Shown: in pieces, positions 26,115 to 34,786 of the stretch | Numbering within the stretch: the first letter of the stretch is position 1 | Layout: every line of letters starts with the position of its first letter | Origin: UBA5429 sp942493315 | GTDB lineage: Bacteria; Bacteroidota; Bacteroidia; Bacteroidales; WCHB1-69 | Assembly: GCA_942493315.1 (NCBI GenBank) | Contig: OW818690.1 | Span: forward strand, 62,001-126,000 | DNA length: 64,000 nt | Direction: 5' to 3' | Notes under the pieces: generated by a model | What the model saw: only the letters and a program-made list of their open reading frames with translations | What the model was told of the DNA's origin: nothing | Database searches by the model: none | Program-made: the position numbers and the translations under genes

Positions 26115-27427
26115 AATATTTATTTTTAAAATTTAAAAAATTCTCGGTTTTACTCTGTTTATCAGCGATTTTAAATCCGCTAATAGCTCAAAAACCACAA
26201 CAATTGTTTCTCGATTCTTGCTACCAATATGCAGAACAGAACTACCCTTTGGTGAAACAAAAAGGATTGATCGAGAAAACTACTCAATATACCCTTTCCA
26301 ATATCTCAAAAGGGTATTTTCCTCAACTTAGTTTGGCAGGACAAGCAACCTATCAATCGGATGTTACCCAAATTCAATTGAATGGCACACTCCCACCCCA
26401 ATTTAATATCGAATTCCCAACGATCGATAAAGATCAATACAAAATATATGGGGAAATTGTGCAACCACTTACCGATCTGGCTAATGTGAGAACTTCTCAA
26501 AAACTGACCAAAGCTTCAGGAGTGTTAGAAGAGCAAAAAATCGAAGTGGAATTGTATAAAATTAGAGAACGAATCAATCAACTTTTCTTAGGAATCCAAC
26601 TATTAAATGAACAATTGGTGTTGAATGATTTGTTGCAAAAAGATATTCAGACCGGAATCGAAAAAATGAGCACTTTTGTGCAAAATGGGTTGGCACTTCG
26701 TACCCAGGTGGATCAATTGGAAGCGGAATTATGGAAAACAAAACAGTTCCGTTTAGAGATTGAATCTGCTCGAAAAGGGTATCTTCAACTTTTATCGGAA
26801 TTTATCGGAATCCGTTTGCAAGATCCTATTGAATTGATATACAATAAATTTGAATCTGAATGGAATAATAACAGTACTCAAAATTGCCAAAGACCCGAAC
26901 TCCTGATGTTTGATTATCAGAAAAATGTGATCCAATACCAGAATCAATTTCTGAATATCAAATCGATACCGCGCGTTTCTTTGTTTTTTCAATCAGGATA
27001 CGGAAAACCGGCTTTAAATATGCTTAGTCCCGATTTTGATTTTTATTACATCGGTGGGGTTCGTTTACAATGGAATTTATCTTCATTTTACACCATATCT
27101 AAGGAAAAGAAACTGATTAATCTTCAAAAAAATAGTGTTGATGTTCAAAAAGAATTGTTTTTATTTAATAATAATTTACAGGTATTACAACAACAAAACG
27201 AAATGGCAAAATATCAGAAAATGTTGGAAAACGATCTGAAAATTATAGCATTGAGAGAAAAAATTAAAAAAAATGCACTCATTCAACTTTCTGAAGGTAC
27301 CATTTCTGCTAATGATTATCTCATCTTTATCAATGCAGAGGAGAAAGCTAAACAAGATTATTTATTACATAAAATGCAAATGACCATTGCAATCTATCAA
27401 TATCAATCAATAATTGGAAAAAAATAA
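26111..27427 (+). CDS. TolC-family outer membrane efflux protein
   Basis: 438 residues, signal peptide ending NPLIAQ (about residue 27). Long alternating coiled-coil segments with two outer-membrane efflux repeats, the usual trimeric channel-tunnel design. Partner of the HlyD-like adaptor and the ABC pump that follow. Overlaps the regulator by four bases and the adaptor's open frame by a few bases. Confidence 0.88.
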   Translation: MKYLFLKFKKFSVLLCLSAILNPLIAQKPQQLFLDSCYQYAEQNYPLVKQKGLIEKTTQYTLSNISKGYFPQLSLAGQATYQSDVTQIQLNGTLPPQFNIEFPTIDKDQYKIYGEIVQPLTDLANVRTSQKLTKASGVLEEQKIEVELYKIRERINQLFLGIQLLNEQLVLNDLLQKDIQTGIEKMSTFVQNGLALRTQVDQLEAELWKTKQFRLEIESARKGYLQLLSEFIGIRLQDPIELIYNKFESEWNNNSTQNCQRPELLMFDYQKNVIQYQNQFLNIKSIPRVSLFFQSGYGKPALNMLSPDFDFYYIGGVRLQWNLSSFYTISKEKKLINLQKNSVDVQKELFLFNNNLQVLQQQNEMAKYQKMLENDLKIIALREKIKKNALIQLSEGTISANDYLIFINAEEKAKQDYLLHKMQMTIAIYQYQSIIGKK

Positions 27428-27431
27428 AAAA

Positions 27432-28328
27432 ATGAAAATAGTAAAATTAAGTTTAGGATTAGTATTTTTGATGTTTTTAGCAACATCATGTAAAGAGGAA
27501 CGAAAATTTGATGCCACCGGAACTTTTGAAGCAGATGAATATATCATTTCTGCTGAAGGAATGGGAACCATCAAAATGTTAAACATGGAAGAGGGAAAAA
27601 ACCTTCAAGCTAACGAAGTGATTGGTTATATCGACACCTTTCAGCTCCATTTAAAATGGAAACAACTGGATGCTCAAATCAAAGCAGTATTGAGTCGCAA
27701 ACCTAATATTGCTGTACAAATCGCATCTTTAGAAGAACAAATCCAAAGTGTTCAGAAAGAGCGTGTAAGATTTACAAAATTGGTTCAAAACGATGCCGCT
27801 ACACAAAAACAGCTGGATGATATTGAATCTCAATATAAGGTTTTGAATAAACAACTGGATGCCCTCTATTCAAACCTTGAAATCAACTCTGAAGGGATTA
27901 CAAATGAGAGTATTCCTCTAAGAATTCAAAAAGAACAACTGGAAGATCAGATCCGGAAATGCATCATTGTAAATCCAATGAATGGAACTGTTTTAACTCA
28001 ATATGCCAAAGTAAACGAGGCTACGGCTACCGGAAAACCTTTGTATAAAATAGCTGACTTATCGACCATTATCTTACGGGTTTATATCTCCGGTGATCAA
28101 CTTTCAAAAATTAAATTAAACCAAAAAGTGAAAGTGTTTACAGATGCAGGTGATGGAAAGTTTAATGAAACTTCTGGTGTAATCACTTGGATTAGTGATA
28201 AATCGGAATTTACACCTAAAACAATCCAAACAAAAAATGAACGTGCCAATTTGGTTTATGCCGTGAAAGTGAAGGTGATCAATGACGGAACCTATAAAAT
28301 GGGGATGTATGGTGAGATTAATTTTTAG
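27432..28328 (+). CDS. HlyD-family periplasmic adaptor lipoprotein
   Basis: 298 residues from Met at 27432, which gives a lipoprotein signal (MKIVKLSLGLVFLMFLATSC, cysteine at residue 20). The biotinyl-lipoyl-like lobe (FEADEYIISAEGMGTIKMLN) is followed by a coiled-coil hairpin (about 75-150) and a beta-barrel domain. Bridges inner-membrane ABC permeases to TolC, like YbhG. Confidence 0.87.
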   Translation: MKIVKLSLGLVFLMFLATSCKEERKFDATGTFEADEYIISAEGMGTIKMLNMEEGKNLQANEVIGYIDTFQLHLKWKQLDAQIKAVLSRKPNIAVQIASLEEQIQSVQKERVRFTKLVQNDAATQKQLDDIESQYKVLNKQLDALYSNLEINSEGITNESIPLRIQKEQLEDQIRKCIIVNPMNGTVLTQYAKVNEATATGKPLYKIADLSTIILRVYISGDQLSKIKLNQKVKVFTDAGDGKFNETSGVITWISDKSEFTPKTIQTKNERANLVYAVKVKVINDGTYKMGMYGEINF

Positions 28329-28331
28329 ATC

Positions 28332-29240
28332 ATGTCAGGAATTGTTTTAGATCATATTGTTAAAACTTACGAGAAAGGGAGTGTACTTGCTGTGGATCAG
28401 GTCTCTTTTGAAGTGCAGGAAGCTGAACTTTTTGGATTGATTGGTCCCGACGGAGCCGGCAAAACCTCTCTGTTTCGTATTTTGACCACTTTATTGCTGG
28501 CTGATAGCGGCATAGCAACAGTTCATGGATATGATGTGGTGAAAGATTATAAAAAAATCCGGAACGAAGTGGGCTATATGCCCGGAAAGTTCTCTTTGTA
28601 TCAGGATTTGACGGTAGAAGAAAATCTGAACTTTTTTGCGACTGTTTTCAACACTACAATTGCAGAAAATTACGATCTGATTAAAGATATTTATGTTCAG
28701 ATTGAACCCTTTAAATCGAGAAAGGCAGGAAAACTTTCGGGTGGAATGAAGCAAAAACTGGCACTTTGTTGTGCCTTAATCCACCGCCCAACCGTTCTTT
28801 TCCTAGATGAACCCACTACCGGTGTAGATGCTGTTTCCCGAAAAGAGTTCTGGGAGATGCTTCAAAGATTAAAATCTCAGGGAATCACCATTTTAGTTTC
28901 TACACCCTACATGGATGAAGCAAACTTATGTGAAAGAATCGCATTGATCCAATCCGGCAAAATATTAAGTGTGGATACCCCACAGTCAATCACAGCTTCC
29001 TATAATTCGATTTTGTACGCTGCTAAAGCGGAGGAAATGAGCAAATTATTGCATGATTTGAGAAGTAATCCTATCGTTCAGAGTTGTTTCTCTTTTGGAG
29101 ATTCACTCCATTTTACTGTAAAGAATGAAAATGATACAATGAGCCAAATAATGAGCTCCCTTCAACACCACAAAGCACTTGAAATCACCAAAATTGCTCC
29201 CTCTATCGAGGATTGTTTTATTAAATTAATGAAGTCATGA
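28332..29240 (+). CDS. ABC transporter ATPase, YbhF N-half-like
   Basis: 302 residues. Walker A GPDGAGKTS, signature LSGGMKQKLALCCAL, Walker B VLFLDEPTTGVD, and a short C-terminal extension. In E. coli YbhF two ATPase halves are in one chain; here they are two genes, and this is the first. Four bases after the adaptor stop and four-base overlap with the second ATPase. Confidence 0.9.
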   Translation: MSGIVLDHIVKTYEKGSVLAVDQVSFEVQEAELFGLIGPDGAGKTSLFRILTTLLLADSGIATVHGYDVVKDYKKIRNEVGYMPGKFSLYQDLTVEENLNFFATVFNTTIAENYDLIKDIYVQIEPFKSRKAGKLSGGMKQKLALCCALIHRPTVLFLDEPTTGVDAVSRKEFWEMLQRLKSQGITILVSTPYMDEANLCERIALIQSGKILSVDTPQSITASYNSILYAAKAEEMSKLLHDLRSNPIVQSCFSFGDSLHFTVKNENDTMSQIMSSLQHHKALEITKIAPSIEDCFIKLMKS

Positions 29241-29983
29241 AAGAGGATATTGTTATTGAAACGAACGGCTTAACCAAGAAATTTGGCACTTTTACGGCTG
29301 TGGATCAAATCTCTTTTCAGGTTTTGAGAGGGGAAATTTTTGGGTTTTTAGGAGCTAATGGCGCCGGAAAAACAACGGCAATGAAAATGTTGTGCGGACT
29401 CCTGGAACCTACATCAGGGAAAGCAACCATCGCAGGATTTGATATCTATCGTAAAACGGAACAAATCAAAAAAAGGATTGGATATATGAGTCAAAAGTTT
29501 TCCTTATACGAGGACTTGACCGTAATCGAAAATATCCGTTTTTTTGGTGGAATTTACGGACTCTCAGGAAAACAGATCAAAGAGAGAAGCCAGGTGATCA
29601 TCTCAAAGCTAAACTTAGAAGAATCCCAAAATAAATTGGTGGGATCACTCCCTTTAGGGTGGAAACAGAAGCTCTCATTTTCCGTTGCGATTCTTCACGA
29701 ACCCACTATTGTTTTCCTCGATGAACCCACTGGCGGTGTGGATCCAGTTACTCGCAGACAATTCTGGGATCTGATTTATGATGCTTCTGATCAAGGAATT
29801 ACCATTTTCGTTACCACCCACTATATGGATGAAGCAGAGTATTGCAACAGGGTGTCGATCATGGTGGATGGCGCAATTAAAGCGCTGGATACTCCTAAAA
29901 ATTTGAAAGTTATGTATGGTGCCTCCTCTATGGATGATCTTTTTTATCAATTAGCCAGAGGGGCACAAAGAAACAGCGATTAA
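29237..29983 (+). CDS. ABC transporter ATPase, YbhF C-half-like
   Basis: 248 residues. Walker A GANGAGKTT, Walker B VFLDEPTGGVDP, but the signature is LPLGWKQKLSF instead of LSGGQ, the same replacement seen in the second half of YbhF. So one of the two composite ATP sites probably has a divergent signature. Co-translated with the first ATPase. Confidence 0.9.
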   Translation: MKEDIVIETNGLTKKFGTFTAVDQISFQVLRGEIFGFLGANGAGKTTAMKMLCGLLEPTSGKATIAGFDIYRKTEQIKKRIGYMSQKFSLYEDLTVIENIRFFGGIYGLSGKQIKERSQVIISKLNLEESQNKLVGSLPLGWKQKLSFSVAILHEPTIVFLDEPTGGVDPVTRRQFWDLIYDASDQGITIFVTTHYMDEAEYCNRVSIMVDGAIKALDTPKNLKVMYGASSMDDLFYQLARGAQRNSD

Positions 29984-29985
29984 TC

Positions 29986-31092
29986 ATGAAACAATTATTA
30001 GCATTTATTAAAAAAGAGTTTTATCATGTTTTCCGGGATTGGAAAACATTGTTATTGCTTTTCGGGTTACCCATCGCACAGATTGTATTGTTTGGATTTG
30101 CCCTCTCTAACGAAGTGAAAAACACCAAAATTGTAGTTTGTGATTTTGCGAAGGATGCCGGTAGTCAAAGAATCATTCAGCTGCTTGAAATCAGCAATAA
30201 CTTTGAAATCGAGAGAGCTGTTCTGAATGAAAAAGAGATTGAAAATACTTTCAAAGAAGGTAAAATCAAATTAGCGGTTATAATTCCGGAACACTTTTCA
30301 GAAAATCTAAACCATCTGAACAAAGCACAAATCAGAATCATTGCCGATGCTTCTGATCCTAATCTGGCAACCACTTTGACCAATTATGTTACGTCAATCG
30401 TTATGGGATACCAAAAAGAACTCCTTGGTACATCCTCCATACCTTTACAAATCAATCCTGAAATCAGAATGTTGTATAATCCTGAATTGAAAGGAGCTAC
30501 CAACTTTGTACCCGGCGTTATGGCTCTTGTTTTATTGTTAGTGTGTGTTTTAATGACGTCCGTTTCTATTGTCAAAGAGAAAGAGATGGGAACCATGGAA
30601 GTTCTGCTCGTATCGCCACTCCACCCCTTTCGGGTGATCATTGCAAAAGCACTTCCCTATTTGGCGCTCTCCATCATCAATCTTTCAGTGATCATTTTAC
30701 TGAGTGTCACACTTTTAGGATTACAGATCAATGGCAGTCTTTTGCTCCTTTTCGCAATCAGTATCTTGTTCATTTTATGTGCATTAGCAATTGGATTATT
30801 GATTTCCAACGTTACACAGTCACAACAGATTGCCATGTTAATCTCTCTGCTTGGCATGTTATTACCTACTCTTTTACTCACCGGTTTTATGTTTCCGGTT
30901 GAAAACATGCCTGTCGTTTTGCAATGGATCTCCAACATCGTACCTTCAAAATGGTATTATATTATGATTAAATCGATTATGATTAAAGGACTTGGTTTCA
31001 GCGCTATCTGGAAAGAAACGTTGATCCTGTTTGGGATGACCTGCTTTTTATTTATTATGAGTATTAAAAAATTTAAAATCAGATTGTCATGA
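29986..31092 (+). CDS. ABC-2 permease, YbhS-like
   Basis: 368 residues: one N-terminal helix, a large extracytoplasmic domain (about 45-170), then five to six C-terminal helices. The cytoplasmic coupling motif VKEKEMGTMEVLLVSPL is present. Forms the membrane part of the pump with the next gene, with which it overlaps by four bases. Confidence 0.88.
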   Translation: MKQLLAFIKKEFYHVFRDWKTLLLLFGLPIAQIVLFGFALSNEVKNTKIVVCDFAKDAGSQRIIQLLEISNNFEIERAVLNEKEIENTFKEGKIKLAVIIPEHFSENLNHLNKAQIRIIADASDPNLATTLTNYVTSIVMGYQKELLGTSSIPLQINPEIRMLYNPELKGATNFVPGVMALVLLLVCVLMTSVSIVKEKEMGTMEVLLVSPLHPFRVIIAKALPYLALSIINLSVIILLSVTLLGLQINGSLLLLFAISILFILCALAIGLLISNVTQSQQIAMLISLLGMLLPTLLLTGFMFPVENMPVVLQWISNIVPSKWYYIMIKSIMIKGLGFSAIWKETLILFGMTCFLFIMSIKKFKIRLS

Positions 31093-32210
31093 AAACACTA
31101 AGGCACTTATTAATCAAGGAATTCAAGCAGATATTCAGAAATAGAATGATGTTGCTGATCATTTTTGTGGCTCCGGTTTTACAATTGTTGATTTTACCTT
31201 TGGCTGCTGATTTTGAAATTAAAAACATCAATATCTCCATTGTGGATCATGATCACTCTTCTGTTTCCCGGCAACTCACCTCTAAAATCGAATTTTCGAA
31301 ATATTTCAGATTAGTGAGTGTAACAGACTCCTATCAATCAGGTTTAAAACAGATTGAACAAGATAAAGCGGATCTTATTCTGGAGATACCGCAAGGTTTT
31401 GAATCCAAATTATATCGGGAGAACAAACAATCTCTCTTTTTAGCTGTAAATGCCATTAATGGGGTAAAAGCAGGTGTTGGCGGAGCCTATTTAAGTAGAA
31501 TCATTAGCGATTTCAACCGTGAACTCCAGACAAAATCAGGATATAACAGTCGGATAAATTCCATTCCAACGATAGAGATCAGCAGCTCTAACTGGTTCAA
31601 TCCCCATTTAGACTACCAATCATTTATGGTTCCGGGGATTTTGGTTTTATTAGTAACCATGATTGGCGCTTACATGTGCACTTTAAACATTGTAAAAGAG
31701 AAAGAGATGGGAACCATAGAGCAGATCAATGTTACTCCCATCAAAAAATACCAGTTTATATTAGGAAAGTTGATCCCATTCTGGATCATTGGGATGATCA
31801 TTTTCAGTATTGGACTCTTTGTTGTCGCCCGTTTAGTTTATGGCATTGTTCCGGTTGGCTCTTTGTTGTTGCTATATGGATTTTTGGGTTTGTACCTCAT
31901 CGCCGTAATTGGGATTGGACTATTCATCTCCACATTAGCGAACAATCAGCAGCAAGCCATGTCATTAGCCTTCTTTTTCATGATGATTTTTATATTGATG
32001 GGTGGATTATTCACCACGATCGACAGCATGCCCAAATGGGCGCAATGGGTATCCAAATTTAATCCGGTCACCTATTTTATAGATGTTAACCGCATGGTGA
32101 TCATGAAAGGGAGTGGTTTTCATGACATCAGATACCATTTTCTATTTATGGGCATATTTGCGATATTCATCAACTCCGTAGCCATATTTAACTACAGAAA
32201 AAGAGTATAA
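31089..32210 (+). CDS. ABC-2 permease, YbhR-like
   Basis: 373 residues, same architecture as the previous permease, with VKEKEMGTIEQINVTPI. The two form a heterodimeric membrane domain. Together the operon encodes a tripartite ABC efflux pump with its own TolC; the substrate could be drugs or cations, as for YbhFSR, but is not determined by sequence. Confidence 0.88.
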   Translation: MKTLRHLLIKEFKQIFRNRMMLLIIFVAPVLQLLILPLAADFEIKNINISIVDHDHSSVSRQLTSKIEFSKYFRLVSVTDSYQSGLKQIEQDKADLILEIPQGFESKLYRENKQSLFLAVNAINGVKAGVGGAYLSRIISDFNRELQTKSGYNSRINSIPTIEISSSNWFNPHLDYQSFMVPGILVLLVTMIGAYMCTLNIVKEKEMGTIEQINVTPIKKYQFILGKLIPFWIIGMIIFSIGLFVVARLVYGIVPVGSLLLLYGFLGLYLIAVIGIGLFISTLANNQQQAMSLAFFFMMIFILMGGLFTTIDSMPKWAQWVSKFNPVTYFIDVNRMVIMKGSGFHDIRYHFLFMGIFAIFINSVAIFNYRKRV

Positions 32211-32224
32211 TTTGGGCATTCCGG

Positions 32225-32392
32225 CAAATTTTCAGAATGCTCAATGTGCTCGAATGCTCGTGTGCTCGATAGCTCATTTTTCATTAGTCTGTGGTCCGTA
32301 GTCTGTGGTCCGTAGTCCGTAGTCTGTAGTCTGTGGTCTGTGGTCCGTAGTCTGTAGTCCGTAGTCCGTAGTCCGTAGTCCGTAGTCCTTTC
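32225..32392. repeat. GTCCGTAGTC phrase array, left arm
   Basis: GCTCGAATGCTCG phrases then about 100 bases of GTAGTCCGTAGTCTGTGGTC variants. With the block after 32618 it forms an inverted frame around the palindromic element. Confidence 0.85.
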
Positions 32393-32617
32393 ATGGCATC
32401 GGCGTTTCGATACGAAGCTATTTTGTTCTTAGATTCCAAAGTGTTTCCGAAGGCGCTTCTACTCAACGACCTTGGTTCAGTGATTTTGATATAGAGTTCA
32501 CTGCTCTAAGGTCGCTGAGCGGTCACTGAGCCAGTCGAAGTGTAGAAACCGGAAATGGTGACTAAATGATAAAATTTGGAAAAATTTAAGGTTTCGTATC
32601 GAAGCGCCGACGCCAAG
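32393..32617. repeat. Near-palindromic element, copy 1
   Basis: Ends GGCATCGGCGTTTCGATACG and TTTCGTATCGAAGCGCCGAC form a terminal inverted repeat; inner arms CTCAACGACCTTGG and CTAAGGTCGCTGAG form a second. No open frame of note. Other copies at 34273-34485 and 49952-50148. Confidence 0.8.
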
Positions 32618-32842
32618 AAAAAAAGACTACGGACTACAGACAACAGACAACAGACGAATGAAAAATGAAGAATGAAAAATGAAAAATGAAAAATGAAAAA
32701 TTCTAAAAACTTATACCCAAAACCTAAAACCTAAAAACTGATAACTGAAACCTGAAAACTAAAAACTAAAACCCAATACCCAAAACCCAAAACCTTCGCC
32801 CTTCACCATTAGCCATTAGCCTTTCGCCCTTAGCCCTTCAAC
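32618..32842. repeat. Phrase-repeat block, right arm
   Basis: GACTACGGACTACAGAC phrases, then GAATGAAAAATGAAG, then CCCAAAACCTAAAACC and AACTGAAACCTG phrases, then CTTCGCCCTTCACC. No gene. Confidence 0.8.
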
Positions 32843-32938
32843 GCTTTCATGAGTTCTAGTTTGTCGTCGAGGGCGATTTTGGCGACGGCGTAGAAGTCGC
32901 GCATCCAGAGTTCGATGGCGGCGAGCGCTTGATTTTCA
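32843..32938 (-). pseudogene. C-terminal fragment of a GC-richer gene
   Basis: Minus-strand translation gives ENQALAAIELWMRDFYAVAK followed by IALDDKLELMKALKG and a stop. It reads as a clean protein tail with higher GC than the flanks, but has no start or upstream part. Probably a displaced gene end; family not identified. Confidence 0.4.
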
Positions 32939-32961
32939 ACACTTTAGTTTAGTTTTTTATA

Positions 32962-33001
32962 GCGCACTGATGACACAGATTTAACAGATTCACACAGATT
33001 A
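32962..33001 (+). repeat. CACAGAT inverted repeat, left copy flanking the GxxExxY gene
   Basis: Starts GCGCACTGATGACACAGATT. Its reverse complement is found at 33306-33346 with only a few differences. Confidence 0.85.
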
Positions 33002-33019
33002 ATTTTGTTTAATTTTTAT

Positions 33020-33027
33020 TATTTTTG
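33020..33027 (+). promoter_or_regulatory. -7 box TATTTTTG for the GxxExxY gene
   Basis: 21 bases before the ATG at 33049, inside the inverted repeats. Confidence 0.6.
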
Positions 33028-33048
33028 CTTCGTCTAAAAACTATAAAT

Positions 33049-33297
33049 ATGGAGAATCTAACTCAACTCAACGAACTAACAGATAGGGTGATAAATTGTT
33101 TTTTTAAGGTTTATAACAAATTAGGGTATGGATTTTTAGAAAAAGTTTACGAAAGAGCACTTTTTATTGAATTAAACAAAAATGGGTTTAAGGTTGATTG
33201 CCAGAAACCTACCGATGTTGAATTTGGATTGCTTTTAAATTTTGGAAAGCGACCCGAAATTAGAAGAAAAATTTTTTCAAATAATTTAAAAAAATAA
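33049..33297 (+). CDS. Internally deleted GxxExxY (PDDEXK_3-like) protein
   Basis: 82 residues from ATG at 33049. The N-terminal half is typical: NELTDRVINCFFKVYNKLGY then GFLEKVYERAL, containing the GxxExxY motif (GFLEKVY). Normal members are about 120-130 residues and continue with a D...E.K nuclease-like core. Here the frame jumps from QKPTDVEFG straight to the C-terminal LLLNFGKRPEIRRKIF segment, so roughly 40 residues holding the D and ExK positions are missing in-frame. Probably inactive. It sits between 40-base inverted repeats with its own promoter. Confidence 0.8.
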   Translation: MENLTQLNELTDRVINCFFKVYNKLGYGFLEKVYERALFIELNKNGFKVDCQKPTDVEFGLLLNFGKRPEIRRKIFSNNLKK

Positions 33298-33305
33298 GAT
33301 TATAC

Positions 33306-33346
33306 TAATCTGTGGCTATCTGTTTAATCTGTGTCATCAGTGTGCC
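33306..33346 (-). repeat. CACAGAT inverted repeat, right copy flanking the GxxExxY gene
   Basis: On the minus strand it begins GGCACACTGATGACACAGAT, matching the left copy at 32962-33001. Confidence 0.85.
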
Positions 33347-33369
33347 ATTTTGGTTCTGGCTCGTCTAGG

Positions 33370-33441
33370 TTAGGATTTCTCGAAGGAGTTTCTAAATTGC
33401 TCCAACATTTCAGTTTCTGTTAATTGATACTTTTTTGACAT
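33370..33441 (-). pseudogene. Possible N-terminal gene fragment (23 codons)
   Basis: Minus-strand ATG at 33441 gives MSKKYQLTETEMLEQFRNSF then EKS and a stop. It reads like a broken protein start; no ORF continues it. Low confidence. Confidence 0.25.
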
Positions 33442-33549
33442 AACTGTTTTTTTTAAGTTAATAAAATGTTTATCTATACTTCTAAATGAAGCCAAAAAAT
33501 AAGTTCATATCAACAATCTCCCTAGACAATAAAGCGATTTAAAAGAGAC

Positions 33550-33780
33550 CCGTTCATGGTCAAATGGAATCGGTTTGTGCCAACTTGAATCGGTTCTTGG
33601 ATAACTTGAATCGGTTCTTGGATAACTTGTATCGGTTCATGGCTAACTTGAATCGGTTCATGGACAAATTGAATCGGTTCTTGTAAAACTTGATCCGGTT
33701 CATGGACAAATTGAATCGGTTCATGGATAACTTGAAGTCACTCTTGGACACAATGAATCGTTTCATGGTCAAATCGAACG
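33550..33780. repeat. 21-bp tandem minisatellite, about 11 units
   Basis: Consensus unit approximately CGGTTCATGGATAACTTGAAT, each unit 21 bases (first one differs slightly). Because 21 is a multiple of three, the minus strand holds a 70-codon open frame of repeating NRFKLSM heptads (33560-33772). Coding status is doubtful because no ribosome site or homologous domain is visible. Confidence 0.85.
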
Positions 33781-34272
33781 ACTAGAAGGGAGATTTTAAT
33801 TCAGTGGGTTCAGTGGGTGGTTTCTTAAAAAGCAAATAGGTCCCGCATGCTGAAACTCAAAAACCGTATAGAATTAAAAAGGGTCTCACAGTCTATCAAA
33901 AGTGATATGAAAAAAGGGAAACAAACAAAGAACGTTACCAGTGAGGGGGAGTTTGTTTCTCTAGTGTGTGAGTGAGTGTATGTATTTTTCTGTGAGACAA
34001 AAATACAAAAAAAATAATACAAAAATGGGGGCACGAAAAAAAAATTTTTGATCCCAATTTCTGCACTTGATGCAAAAAACACCCCAAAATTTGCATTTTT
34101 TCCTCAAAAATCTGCACATTTTCCCCCACTCCAAAAAAAATGCATGAAAAATTGCAATTCCCATCCTGCGAATGTGGAGCAGTTTTTGGAAGGGAAAGGG
34201 GAGTAGTTGATAATTTTAATAGCACACAGATGACACAGATTAAACAGATGACCACAGATTTTTTGTTGCTTT
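33781..34272. other. Non-coding AT-rich stretch
   Basis: No supportable gene. Contains long A/T runs, several TTTGCATTTTTT-like stretches (34050-34160), and a copy of the GACACAGATTAAACAGAT repeat near 34220-34255. Minus-strand short frames here lack any protein-like composition. Confidence 0.6.
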
Positions 34273-34485
34273 ATGGCATCGGCGTTTCGATCTTTCATGG
34301 CAACGGCACTTCGATACGAAACCTACGTAGTTTTATTTTTGAAATTCAGTCTTATCTTGCGGTTTCTACTCAGTGACCTTGACTCAGTGAAATATGGAAA
34401 AATCTAAGGTCGTTGAGTAGAAGCGCCTTCACGATAAAAGTAAGAATCGAAGGAAATAATAGCTTCGTATCGAAACGCCGATGCC
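34273..34485. repeat. Near-palindromic element, copy 2 (diverged)
   Basis: Begins GGCATCGGCGTTTCGATC and ends TTCGTATCGAAACGCCGATG. The left end is partly duplicated (second GGCAACGGCACTTCGATACG at about 34300). Inner arms TTTCTACTCAGTGACCTT and AAGGTCGTTGAGTAGAAG are kept. Confidence 0.75.
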
Positions 34486-34786
34486 ACGAAGAATGAAGAA
34501 TGAAAAATTGAGCACACTAGCAAACGAGCACATGAGCATTACGGGATTGTTTGTCCCAAAATTAACTCATTAATAACCAACCCTGGATTAATGATCCAAT
34601 GCAAAATCACTGGACTTTTCCAATCCCAAATTTTGTATTTCTTCTTGTTGTATTTCTTCTTGTTGTACTTTGTTATTATGGGCAGTAATGGTTGGGGGTA
34701 AGACTAGGTGGGGTTACTCGTTAATTGGATAATGAGTGCTAGATATTTTTTTACTTTTTTATTTCTCACGTGAATTGGGAGGGTAT
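34486..34786. other. Repeat phrases and gene-free spacer
   Basis: GAATGAAAAATTGAGCAC phrases, then spacer with two copies of TTTCTTCTTGTTGTA. No gene seen. Confidence 0.6.

Noticed and set aside
33935..34255. 106-codon minus-strand frame
   Set aside because: Low-complexity, no domain, overlaps repeat sequence and other frames; composition is not protein-like.
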